Part shown: piece by piece, positions 42,759 through 52,177 of the stretch | Layout: each line of letters begins with the position of its first letter | Position numbering within the stretch: the first letter of the stretch is position 1 | The notes under the pieces: generated by a model | Told to the model about the DNA's origin: nothing | What the model saw: only the letters and a program-made list of their open reading frames with translations | The model's database searches: none | Translations under genes and position numbers: made by a program | From: an uncultured Phocaeicola sp. | GTDB lineage: Bacteria > Bacteroidota > Bacteroidia > Bacteroidales > Bacteroidaceae | Length of the DNA stretch: 64,000 nucleotides | NCBI GenBank assembly: GCA_947581855.1 | Contig: CANPVZ010000005.1 | Location: 115,914 to 179,913 of the forward strand | Direction of reading: 5' to 3'

Positions 42759-44120
42759 ATGAAACTTATACCTCGGCAATATTTGGCTGTAACAGCTGTG
42801 TTACTAGCTATTATCATGTCTGTTTTGGACGGAACGATAATGAATGTGGCGTTACCCACCCTAGCGCATGATTTTGATGTGGAGCCCTCTACGGCTATCT
42901 GGATTGTCAATGCCTATCAGTTAGTCATTACTATGACGTTACTTTCTTTTGCTTCTTTAGGCGATATATATGGATATAAGCGTATTTTTTTGATAGGTAT
43001 TGCGTTATTTGTTAGCGGTTCATTTTGTTGCACCATGTCCCGTTCCTTTTGGATGCTGGCAGCATCGCGTGTGTTACAAGGATTTGGGGCTGCCTGTGTA
43101 ATGAGTGTGAATACTGCCCTGATACGTTTAATCTATCCATTAAAAATTTTGGGGCGCGGAATGGCGGTTAATGCCATGATTGTAGCCGTTTCAGCTGCAT
43201 CGGGACCTTCTATTGCAGGAGCTATTCTTTCGTTAGGTACATGGCAATGGTTGTTTGCCATTAATATTCCGATAGGTATAGCGGCCTGGATTATTGGTTA
43301 TCGTATGCTTCCGAATAATCCACCGATTAAAGAAAAACCTAAATTTGACAAGATTAGTGCATTAGCTAATGCTTTGACTTTCGGGTTGCTTATTTATTCG
43401 TTAGATGGATTTGCCCATGAAGAAAATCGGAAGTTTATTCTCATTCAGTTACTATTATTACTTGTTATCGGTGTCTTTTATATTCGCCGTCAGACAAAAG
43501 CTACCATGCCTATTTTGCCTGTAGACTTACTGAAAATACCGATCTTTTCCCTTTCCGTCGGGACCTCTATAGCCTCTTTCACCGCACAAATGCTGGCAAT
43601 GGTCTCTTTGCCGTTCTTCATGCAAAATATATTGCATTATGATGCTGTGGAAATAGGTTTGTTATTGACTCCTTGGCCTTTGGCTACCATTCTTGCGGCT
43701 CCACTTGCCGGGAGGCTGGTAGAGCGCGTAAATGCGGGTCTGTTGGGCGGCATAGGCATGGGAGTTTTTGCTATCGGATTATTCTTACTTTATCTTCTTC
43801 CGGCTCATCCTGTAGAGTGGGACATTGTCTGGCGAATGGCCGTATGCGGTGTGGGTTTCGGTCTGTTCCAAACGCCTAATAATGTAATGATTGTCTCCTC
43901 CTCTCCTGCAAAACGCAGTGGCGGAGCAAGTGGTATGTTAGGTACTGCGCGATTGCTGGGGCAGACATTAGGTACTGCATTAGTCGCTTTGTTATTTCAT
44001 ATGTTTTCTGAAGGATACAGATGGAAAGCCTGTTTGCTCGTCGCTATATGTTTTGCTATTTGCGCTGGTATAGTGAGCAGTATACGTATGACACAAAAAT
44101 CTCCCGTGGAAGAGAACTAA
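42759..44120 (+). CDS. MFS drug:H+ antiporter, DHA2 (EmrB/QacA)-like
   Basis: LDGTIMNVALPTLAHDF, ASLGDIYGYKRIFLIG, many TM segments. Confidence 0.9.
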   Translation: MKLIPRQYLAVTAVLLAIIMSVLDGTIMNVALPTLAHDFDVEPSTAIWIVNAYQLVITMTLLSFASLGDIYGYKRIFLIGIALFVSGSFCCTMSRSFWMLAASRVLQGFGAACVMSVNTALIRLIYPLKILGRGMAVNAMIVAVSAASGPSIAGAILSLGTWQWLFAINIPIGIAAWIIGYRMLPNNPPIKEKPKFDKISALANALTFGLLIYSLDGFAHEENRKFILIQLLLLLVIGVFYIRRQTKATMPILPVDLLKIPIFSLSVGTSIASFTAQMLAMVSLPFFMQNILHYDAVEIGLLLTPWPLATILAAPLAGRLVERVNAGLLGGIGMGVFAIGLFLLYLLPAHPVEWDIVWRMAVCGVGFGLFQTPNNVMIVSSSPAKRSGGASGMLGTARLLGQTLGTALVALLFHMFSEGYRWKACLLVAICFAICAGIVSSIRMTQKSPVEEN

Positions 44121-44242
44121 TAAAGCGACTTTCTTTCCATGGTAAAGATATTAGCAGAAAGGTTTCCTTGGTATACGATTACAAAATATTTGCTGATAAA
44201 TACAAAAAACAACAGAAAAACATTAAATTAAAAAATAATTAG

Positions 44243-44250
44243 TACCTTTG
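44243..44250 (+). promoter_or_regulatory. -7 box TACCTTTG upstream of the B12 riboswitch
   Basis: Exact TAnnTTTG a few nt before the riboswitch. Confidence 0.65.
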
Positions 44251-44254
44251 CGTC

Positions 44255-44432
44255 GATTTGGTGATACGGCAGATTTTCATCTGCTGTATAAAGAGGGAAT
44301 CCGGTGTGAATCCGGAGCAGTGCCCGCTACTGTAAGCCCCGTTAAAAGAGAAGCATTCTCACGCCACTGTTCAGCGTCATGTTTGAATGGGAAGGTTCGC
44401 TTCTTGGGGTAAGTCAGGAAACCTGCCAAGTT
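44255..44432 (+). promoter_or_regulatory. Cobalamin (B12) riboswitch
   Basis: GGGAATCCGGTGTGAATCCGGAGCAGTGCCCGCTACTGTAAGCCCC ... AAGTCAGGAAACCTGCC with B12-box GCCACTGT, upstream of cbiK/btuB-like genes. Confidence 0.97.
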
Positions 44433-44503
44433 ATAGTAATAAGTTTTCTCTCGGGAAAAAGAGAACTTGTGTACGTTTAATCTTTATAAAATAATGTTTT
44501 TAA

Positions 44504-45418
44504 ATGAGAGCAATTTGCCTTTATGTGTTGTGTCTCGTGTGTAGTGTTATATATGCGCACGAGGGAAATAATTTTGTGGCTTCCGATATGCGGAAATGTA
44601 TGAAGCCAGGTGACAAAGCCGCTTTGTTAATGGTACATTTCGGAACGACTTACGACCAGACGCGCGCATTAACTATCGAGGCCATTAATGAGAAAGCGAA
44701 GACTTCATTTCCTGATTTTACCTTTGCCGAGGCGTATACTTCCCGGATTGTCATTCGCAGGTTGAAGGAACGAAACGTGATGAAGCAGACTCCGAGAGAG
44801 GCTTTGACACAACTGGCCGAGAAGGGATACACGCACATATTGATTCAGTCTACCAATATCATCGATGGAGTGGAAATGGAATCACTCCGTAAAGATGTGG
44901 CTGCCGTAGCTGACCGATTTAAAGAGGTCCGTGTAGGAAATCCTTTGCTTTATTCGGTAGAGGATTGTGAGCGGGTGGTGGAAATAATGGCTGAAAAACA
45001 GCCGGAGCGAGGTGTTCTGGTGTTGGTAGGCCATGGAACATATACTCCCAGTACGGCAACCTATGCCATGATTGACTATATGGCGGCAGCCAAGGGTTGT
45101 CAAAGTATGTTGGTCGGAACCATTGAAGGGTATCCTTCTTTTGACAATATGCTGGCCCGGTTGAAAGCAAGCGGGAAGAAAGAGGTGACATTACTCCCTT
45201 TCATGTTGGTTGCCGGAGACCATGCGAACAATGATATCGCAGTGGACTGGAAAGAGGCGCTAGAGAAAGAAGGTTTTCATGTGACGGTGCGGATGGAAGG
45301 TTTAGGGCAAAATCCGAAGATACAAGATATTTTCATCGATCATCTTCGTTTCAGTTCCTTGCATAAGGTGAAAGATATCATGACTAAAAAGAAGGAGTAT
45401 GCTGCTGGGAAAGAGTAG
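44504..45418 (+). CDS. cbiK: Sirohydrochlorin cobaltochelatase CbiK-like, with predicted signal peptide
   Basis: MRAICLYVLCLVCSVIYAHEGNN leader; LLMVHFGTTYDQTRA; VLVLVGHGTYTPSTATYAMIDYM; LLPFMLVAGDHANNDIA. Confidence 0.9.
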   Translation: MRAICLYVLCLVCSVIYAHEGNNFVASDMRKCMKPGDKAALLMVHFGTTYDQTRALTIEAINEKAKTSFPDFTFAEAYTSRIVIRRLKERNVMKQTPREALTQLAEKGYTHILIQSTNIIDGVEMESLRKDVAAVADRFKEVRVGNPLLYSVEDCERVVEIMAEKQPERGVLVLVGHGTYTPSTATYAMIDYMAAAKGCQSMLVGTIEGYPSFDNMLARLKASGKKEVTLLPFMLVAGDHANNDIAVDWKEALEKEGFHVTVRMEGLGQNPKIQDIFIDHLRFSSLHKVKDIMTKKKEYAAGKE

Positions 45419-45517
45419 CTCGGCACAATATTGCAGTAACAAGAAATAATCTGTTGAAAATTGTGTGAATTTACGTTTGAAGCATTGAAATTAGAAATGG
45501 AATTAAAATAGAAATTT

Positions 45518-47578
45518 ATGAAGACAATGAACTATGCAATTATTTTAACCTTAGGACTGGTTGCCGTACCTGCGTTGGCACAGCAACACGGCAAAGGTAA
45601 AATGAAAGAATTGGATTTGAATCCGGTGGTCGTTACCGGTACGGGTACACACCATCGGTTGAGTGAATCGCCTGTACCGGTGGAAGTAATTAGCGGAAAT
45701 GATTTGAGAAAAGCCGGTATTACGAATTTTCAAGATGCTATTACCATGTTGAGTCCTTCTTTCTCATTCTCTTCGACTGCCATGGCCGATTACACGACTA
45801 TCAGCGGACTGGGCAACGAACGGTTGCTGATTATGGTGAACGGACACAAACTGTCGGGTAATACTTCCGGAGCAACGGATATTTCTCGTATTGATGTCAG
45901 TCGTATCCGCCGTGTGGAGATTCTGAAAGGGGCTTCTTCGAGCCTTTACGGTTCGGACGCCATCGGAGGTGTAATTAATATTATTACCGATCAACCGATG
46001 AATACGGTGAATGCTTCTTCCACCACCCGTTTGGCGGAGTATGGACAATTCGACCAAAACCTGAATCTCAACGTGGCTTCGGACAAGTTCGGTTCGTATA
46101 CTTCTTACAACCGCCGTCAGGCAAACGGGTGGCAATTGAATTCGGAAGCAGTCAGTTTCAGTAAGGGGGAAGTGAAGGGTGACCCGACACCGACACGCAA
46201 GAATATGAGTAATGCGTTCTATCAGAATGTATTCAATCAACGTTTCTCGTACAGCCCTACCAAAGCATGGGACTTCTATGTAGAAGGTAGTTATTATAAC
46301 AAGGAGAATGAGCGCCCCGCCAATATTTATACGGTGACGGAAGGCAAGAAAGGAAAAACGTACACTTCCGACAAACAAGGGTATGATTACAACCTGAAAT
46401 ATATGGGCTATACCTTGGGAGCTGGCGCACGGTATATGCTGAATAAGTCGGATTATATCAGTTTGGACTTATATAATGATAATTATGAAACGGATAACGA
46501 GTATATCGTTACCAATAAGACTTATACCAAAGGAGAAGAGAAGCTGAACCAACGTTCGCATTATTACAATGCAAACTTGAAGGGAGTATTCAATCTCGGT
46601 GCATACAACAGATTAACTGTAGGAACTGAGTATTTGAATGAAAGTCTGCGTAATCCGGACGCTTTTGAGAAGACCGACAGCGAGAAAAAGCATGTGTATA
46701 CCATGTCTCTCTATGCGCAGGATGAAATCAAGTTGCCGTGGGACTTCCGAGCCGTGTTGGGATTACGTTACGTACATCACGAAACGTTTGCCAACGACCT
46801 TTCGCCGAAAGTGACATTGATGAAAAAGTTGGGTCCGGTGAACTTGCGTGCCTCCTACTCTACCGGTTTCCGTGCTCCTACGTTAAAGGAACTGTATTAT
46901 GTAAAGGATAAAAATAATGTATTAAGTATTGGTAATGCTGACTTAAACCCCGAAAAAAGTAATTATTATTCATTAAACGCAGAATACATCCATCGTTATT
47001 TTACTGTATCGGTGACAGGATATATCAATAAAGTTAGGAACTTGATAGATTTAATTGAGGTTGACCCTACTTCTATACCTAATTATGATTCTTCTTACGA
47101 TGGTTATAAAGGTTATAAATTATATTCAAATGTAGATAAAGCAGATATCAAAGGCTTTGATGTGTCAATAAATTGCAAACCAGGTCATGGCTTAAGTTTT
47201 TTGGCTGTTTACAATTATATATCGGCTAAAGATGAAGCTACTAAATTAAGTTTGCCGCGTACCATCCGTCATTCTGGTAACTTTACTGCAAATTGGTTTA
47301 AAGGGTTCAATAATTCTGATTTAAATTTGAATCTTTCGGCACAGATACGTAGCAGCCGTTATGAAGATGCACAGCCGGCGGCTCCGGGTTATGCGCAATG
47401 GAACTTTACGGCCCGTTACACGTTGAAATTCTTGGAAGACTTTACCTTTGTGGAGCCTGCTATCGGGGTGGAGAATATCTTTAATAAAACAGACCGTCGT
47501 TATTATGGATATTACTTCTCTACAACTTCACCGGGACGTGTCTATTGGGCAAGTATTACGTTGCGTTTCAATAAGTAG
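45518..47578 (+). CDS. TonB-dependent outer membrane receptor, BtuB-like
   Basis: Plug domain ESPVPVEVISGNDLRKAGITNFQDAI; ILKGASSSLYGSDAIGGVINIIT; C-terminal YWASITLRFNK; downstream of the B12 riboswitch. Confidence 0.93.
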   Translation: MKTMNYAIILTLGLVAVPALAQQHGKGKMKELDLNPVVVTGTGTHHRLSESPVPVEVISGNDLRKAGITNFQDAITMLSPSFSFSSTAMADYTTISGLGNERLLIMVNGHKLSGNTSGATDISRIDVSRIRRVEILKGASSSLYGSDAIGGVINIITDQPMNTVNASSTTRLAEYGQFDQNLNLNVASDKFGSYTSYNRRQANGWQLNSEAVSFSKGEVKGDPTPTRKNMSNAFYQNVFNQRFSYSPTKAWDFYVEGSYYNKENERPANIYTVTEGKKGKTYTSDKQGYDYNLKYMGYTLGAGARYMLNKSDYISLDLYNDNYETDNEYIVTNKTYTKGEEKLNQRSHYYNANLKGVFNLGAYNRLTVGTEYLNESLRNPDAFEKTDSEKKHVYTMSLYAQDEIKLPWDFRAVLGLRYVHHETFANDLSPKVTLMKKLGPVNLRASYSTGFRAPTLKELYYVKDKNNVLSIGNADLNPEKSNYYSLNAEYIHRYFTVSVTGYINKVRNLIDLIEVDPTSIPNYDSSYDGYKGYKLYSNVDKADIKGFDVSINCKPGHGLSFLAVYNYISAKDEATKLSLPRTIRHSGNFTANWFKGFNNSDLNLNLSAQIRSSRYEDAQPAAPGYAQWNFTARYTLKFLEDFTFVEPAIGVENIFNKTDRRYYGYYFSTTSPGRVYWASITLRFNK

Positions 47579-47768
47579 AATTTTTTCAACGCATAGATTA
47601 ACGCGGATTTCCGCAGATTGATTTCTCATTCTTTTCACCACAGATTACACAGATAAGAAGCTGTTTTCGTGTGGATGATGAGGATAAGGAATCAATCGGC
47701 GGAAATCTGCGTTGAAATATGTATAATTCAGAGATTTCAGTTAAATTTGCCCTGAAATAAAACAGAAT

Positions 47769-49169
47769 ATGGCTAAAATAATCGTAGCTGGGGTGGGCCC
47801 CGGAAATAAAGAGGATATGACTCCGGCAGTATGTCAGGCTGTGGCGGAGGCCGATGTGGTAATAGGTTATAAATATTATTTCCAGTTTATTACTCCTTTT
47901 TTACGGGAGGGAACTCCCTGTATCGATACGGGGATGAAACGGGAAAAGGCACGTGCCGAACAGGCTTTTGAACTGGCAGAACAGGGAAAAGATGTCTGTG
48001 TCATCAGTTCGGGTGATGCGGGTATTTACGGTATGGCTCCGTTGGTATATGAAATGAAACGGGAGCGGAATAGTCAGATAGAGATAGAGGTCCTGCCCGG
48101 AATCAGTGCTTTCCAGAAAGCGGCTTCGTTGTTAGGGGCTCCGGTGGGACATGATTTCTGTGTCATTTCTCTTTCGGACCTGATGACCCCATGGGAAAGA
48201 ATAGAAAAACGGATTCGTGCGGCGGCTGTGGCCGATTTCGTAACGGCTGTCTATAATCCGAAAAGTGAAGGCCGTTATTGGCAGTTGCATCGGTTGAAAG
48301 AAATTTTCTTGCAAGAACGCGACAGTCTTACGCCGGTTGGGTTTGTACGTCAGGCTGGGCGTGCGGAACAGCAGGTAACCGTGACAACGCTGGAGGCATT
48401 TGATCCGGAACAGGCAGATATGTTTACCGTAGTACTGATTGGTAATTCGCAGACCTATTGTTCGGACGGAAAGATGGTAACTCCCCGCGGATATTACCGG
48501 GAAACAGGAATCGGTGCTGAAAGTGTGGGTCAGGATATTATGATACGCAGTTTCCGGAGGATTGAAAGTGAATTAAAGGACAAGGATATTCCTTTGGACC
48601 GCAAATGGGCATTGTTACATGCTATCCATACAACGGCGGATTTTGAAATGGAACGTCTCCTCTGGACGGATAAGGAAGCTGTCAGCCGCTTGTATGCACT
48701 GGTACGTAATGGAAAGATTCGGACGATTGTAACGGATGTGACTATGGCCGCTTCGGGTATTCGCAAGGGAGCGTTGCAGCGATTGGGCGTGGAAGTGAAA
48801 TGTTACTTGCCGGATGAGCGGGTGGCGGCGTTGGCTGCGGAAAAGAACATTACCCGTACGCAAGCCGGAATTCGTCTGGCTGTGGAAGAACATCCTGATG
48901 CTTTGTTTGTGTTTGGTAATGCTCCTACGGCATTGATGGAACTTTGCGAGCTAGTACGGAAAGGAAAAGCTTCTCCCTCCGGAATCATCGCAGCTCCGGT
49001 AGGTTTTGTACATGTAGAGGAGTCCAAGCAAATGGTAAAACCGTTTGTCGGGATTCCTAAAATCATCGTGGAAGGCCGTAAAGGGGGAAGCAACCTCGCG
49101 GCCACGCTAACCAATGCCGTGCTTTGTTACAATGATGCGGAAAAAGTATGGCCAGGAAGAGATGTTTAA
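47769..49169 (+). CDS. Fused precorrin-3B C17-methyltransferase (CobJ/CbiH) and precorrin-8X methylmutase (CobH/CbiC)
   Basis: N-term IIVAGVGPGNKEDMTPAVCQAV and SSGDAGIYGMA; C-term DFEMERLLWTDKEAV, VTDVTMAASGI, IAAPVGFVHVEESK. Confidence 0.93.
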   Translation: MAKIIVAGVGPGNKEDMTPAVCQAVAEADVVIGYKYYFQFITPFLREGTPCIDTGMKREKARAEQAFELAEQGKDVCVISSGDAGIYGMAPLVYEMKRERNSQIEIEVLPGISAFQKAASLLGAPVGHDFCVISLSDLMTPWERIEKRIRAAAVADFVTAVYNPKSEGRYWQLHRLKEIFLQERDSLTPVGFVRQAGRAEQQVTVTTLEAFDPEQADMFTVVLIGNSQTYCSDGKMVTPRGYYRETGIGAESVGQDIMIRSFRRIESELKDKDIPLDRKWALLHAIHTTADFEMERLLWTDKEAVSRLYALVRNGKIRTIVTDVTMAASGIRKGALQRLGVEVKCYLPDERVAALAAEKNITRTQAGIRLAVEEHPDALFVFGNAPTALMELCELVRKGKASPSGIIAAPVGFVHVEESKQMVKPFVGIPKIIVEGRKGGSNLAATLTNAVLCYNDAEKVWPGRDV

Positions 49170-49178
49170 ATAGCAGCT

Positions 49179-50363
49179 ATGTTACAAACTTTTCATATTA
49201 TAGGAATCAGTGATAGTCACCGTTTGTTTTTCCCTCCCGAAGTGGAAACGGTGATTAAGCGGGGCACCGTCTTTTCCGGTGGAAAGCGCCATCATGAAAT
49301 CGTAGCTTCCTGTCTGCCGGCCGGAGCGGAATGGATAAACATTGTCGTACCGTTGGAAACCGTGTTTGAACGTTATCGGGATCATACGGAAATCGTAGTG
49401 TTCGCTTCCGGAGACCCTTTATTCTTTGGTTTTGCCAATACCGTTCAACGGGTTTTTCCTGAGGCTGTTATTCGCCTTTATCCTTCGTTTAATTCCCTGC
49501 AAATGCTGGCTCACCGGTTATTGCTCCCTTATCAGGACATGTGCATTGTTTCGTTGACCGGGAGAGAATGGAACGGTCTGGACAAAGCGTTGATTGAGGG
49601 AGAAGCGTTAATTGGGGTTTTGACGGACCGGGAGAAAACTCCCGCTGCCATAGCCCGGCGTATGTTGGAGTATGGGTATGATAACTATCAGATGTCGATA
49701 GGTGAATTGCTAGGTAACGAAGAACAGGAGCAGGTACGAACTTGTACGTTGCAAGAAGCTGAAGAGCATGTCTTCCGTTTTCCCAATAATCTGATTTTAA
49801 GACGTACAGAAGCCCGTCCCCGTTTGTTCGGCATTCCGGATAAAGAATTTTGTTTGTTGAATGGCCGTGCGAAGATGATAACAAAAAGACCGGTAAGGCT
49901 GCTCACACTGAGCATGCTTGCGTTACGTGAACATTCCTCCTTTTGGGATATAGGATTCTGTACAGGTTCTGTCTCCATAGAGGCGAAATTACAGTTTCCC
50001 CATCTTCGGATTACGGCATTCGAACAGCGTGAAGAGGGACGAACGTTGATGGAACAGAATAGCCGCCGGTTTGGCACACCGGGTATTATCGCCATAATAG
50101 GTGATTTTATGGAAACAGACCTCACTTCCCTTCCCCGCCCCGATGCGGTGTTCATTGGAGGACATGGAGGCAAATTAATAGGAATGCTTGAGAAGATTCA
50201 GCCCGTACTGCTGCCCGGCGGAGTGATTGTGTTTAACTCCGTAAGCGAGGAAAGTGGACGGCTTTTCAGGGAAGGAATCGGGCGGATAGGAAAAGAAATC
50301 GTAGAGAGCATACGCATTCAAGTGGATGCGTTCAATGCCATAGAAATAATGAAAGCAAGATGA
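49179..50363 (+). CDS. cobL: Precorrin-6Y C5,15-methyltransferase (CbiE/CbiT fusion, CobL)
   Basis: ASGDPLFFGFANTV; LREHSSFWDIGFCTGSVSIEAKL. Confidence 0.92.
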   Translation: MLQTFHIIGISDSHRLFFPPEVETVIKRGTVFSGGKRHHEIVASCLPAGAEWINIVVPLETVFERYRDHTEIVVFASGDPLFFGFANTVQRVFPEAVIRLYPSFNSLQMLAHRLLLPYQDMCIVSLTGREWNGLDKALIEGEALIGVLTDREKTPAAIARRMLEYGYDNYQMSIGELLGNEEQEQVRTCTLQEAEEHVFRFPNNLILRRTEARPRLFGIPDKEFCLLNGRAKMITKRPVRLLTLSMLALREHSSFWDIGFCTGSVSIEAKLQFPHLRITAFEQREEGRTLMEQNSRRFGTPGIIAIIGDFMETDLTSLPRPDAVFIGGHGGKLIGMLEKIQPVLLPGGVIVFNSVSEESGRLFREGIGRIGKEIVESIRIQVDAFNAIEIMKAR

Positions 50364-52177
50364 AAAAGACAGCAATTATATTGGTTTCTGAAACCAGTCT
50401 GGCTCTGGCACAGATCATTGCCAAAGAATTGGAAGAAACGGAAATCTATACAAAGAGTCAGTTGGAAGGCTGTACACAGATTCACTCATACAGTCACTTT
50501 ATCCGGGAACATTTTACGGAGCGGGATGCGTGGGTGTTTATCGGAGCATTGGGAATTTGTGTCCGGAGTATTGCTCCCTTTATCACGAACAAATATGCCG
50601 ATCCGGCTGTGTTGGCAGTCGACAGTACGGCCCGTTTTGTCATTCCCGTGTTGTCGGGACATGTAGGAGGCGCCAATGAACTGAGCCGGCAGATAGCAGC
50701 AGCCATCGGTGCCGAAGCGGTGGTTACGACACAAAGTGACAATACGGATTTGTGGGCATTGGACACCTTAGGAGCAAAATATGGCTGGAAGACGGCTGTG
50801 TCGAAAGGAGAAATGAATCGGTTAATTGCCTTGTTCGTCAATAAGAAACCCACAGCGCTTCTGTTGGAAACAAAAGACGACGGAACGAGCTATTTGGAGC
50901 GTAACTTGCCGGAACATGTACGGTTGTACACACGTTTTGAAGACATTCCCCAGAAGGAATTCGCCTTGTTTATAGCCGTCACTCCTTTTCATTATCCAAC
51001 GGATATTCCGACACTATGTTATCGTCCGGCTGTGCTACATGTAGGAGTGGGCTGCCGGAAAAACATTTCTCCGGAAGGCATACCGGCCTATATAGAGGCC
51101 GAAGTGGAAAAGGCAGGGTTCTCCCCTCTTTCTATAGCTTCGGTGGCTTCTATCGAACTAAAAAAAGACGAACCTTTGCTGAAAGCTTTGCAGCAACGCT
51201 GGCCTGAGGCTTCCTTGCGGATTTATGCGCCGGAGGCGCTACGGGATATTGAAGTACCGCATCCTTCGGAAAAGGTATATGAGACGACCGGAGTGTATGG
51301 TGTGGCGGAAGCTGCGGCTATCAAAAGCGCAGACGGAGGCCGACTACTGATAGAGAAACAGAAAGGTATGTTGGCGGAAGGGGAAGCGTTTACTTTTGCC
51401 GTGGCATTGGACGCCGTGGCTTCCCGGATAGGGCATATCGAAATTGTAGGAGCCGGACCGGGAGATCCGGATTTGATATCCGTAAAAGGACGTCGTTTCT
51501 TGGAACAGGCAGATTTGATTCTGTATGCAGGAAGTCTGGTGCCTCGGGAACTGACATTCTGTGCGAAGAAGGGGGCGTTGATACGCAGTTCGGCGGCTTT
51601 GACACTGGAGGAACAGTTTGAGCTGATGAAAGATTTTTATGACCGGGGACTGTTGGTGGTACGCTTGCATACGGGAGATCCTTGTATCTATGGAGCCATT
51701 CAAGAACAGATGAACTTTTTTGATAAGTATCGGATGAACTACCATATTACACCGGGAATATCTTCTTTCCAGGCAGCGGCAGCGGCATTACGTTCCCAGT
51801 TTACTATTCCCGAGAAGGTGCAGACCATTATCCTTACGCGGGGGGAAGGACGTACGCCCATGCCCGAGAAAGAGAAACTGCATTTGCTGGCCCGTTCGCA
51901 GAGTACAATGTGCATCTTTCTGAGTGCGGCCGTTGTGGAGCAGGTACAGGAAGAACTGCTGCAATGCTATCCTCCGGAAACCCCGGTGGCAGCCTGCTAT
52001 AAGCTGACATGGAAAGACGAGCGGATTTATCGGGGAGAATTGAAGGATTTAGCTCGGATAGTGAAGGATAACGGACTAACGCTGACTACCATGATTGTAG
52101 TGGGTGAATCCATAGACAATCGTCAGGGATTGTCGCGTCTGTATGCGCATGAATTCAAACATTTGTTCAGGAAATGA
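50360..52177 (+). CDS. Fused CbiG and precorrin-4 C11-methyltransferase (CobM/CbiF)
   Basis: CbiG-like VFIGALGICVRSIAPF and LSGHVGGANELSRQIAA; CobM-like IVGAGPGDPDLISVKGRRFLEQADLILYAGSLV and VVRLHTGDPCIYGAIQEQ. Confidence 0.93.
   Translation: MKKTAIILVSETSLALAQIIAKELEETEIYTKSQLEGCTQIHSYSHFIREHFTERDAWVFIGALGICVRSIAPFITNKYADPAVLAVDSTARFVIPVLSGHVGGANELSRQIAAAIGAEAVVTTQSDNTDLWALDTLGAKYGWKTAVSKGEMNRLIALFVNKKPTALLLETKDDGTSYLERNLPEHVRLYTRFEDIPQKEFALFIAVTPFHYPTDIPTLCYRPAVLHVGVGCRKNISPEGIPAYIEAEVEKAGFSPLSIASVASIELKKDEPLLKALQQRWPEASLRIYAPEALRDIEVPHPSEKVYETTGVYGVAEAAAIKSADGGRLLIEKQKGMLAEGEAFTFAVALDAVASRIGHIEIVGAGPGDPDLISVKGRRFLEQADLILYAGSLVPRELTFCAKKGALIRSSAALTLEEQFELMKDFYDRGLLVVRLHTGDPCIYGAIQEQMNFFDKYRMNYHITPGISSFQAAAAALRSQFTIPEKVQTIILTRGEGRTPMPEKEKLHLLARSQSTMCIFLSAAVVEQVQEELLQCYPPETPVAACYKLTWKDERIYRGELKDLARIVKDNGLTLTTMIVVGESIDNRQGLSRLYAHEFKHLFRK

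Noticed and set aside
45764-46378. 204-aa minus-strand ORF
   Set aside because: Antisense to the well-supported TonB-dependent receptor; no recognisable domain
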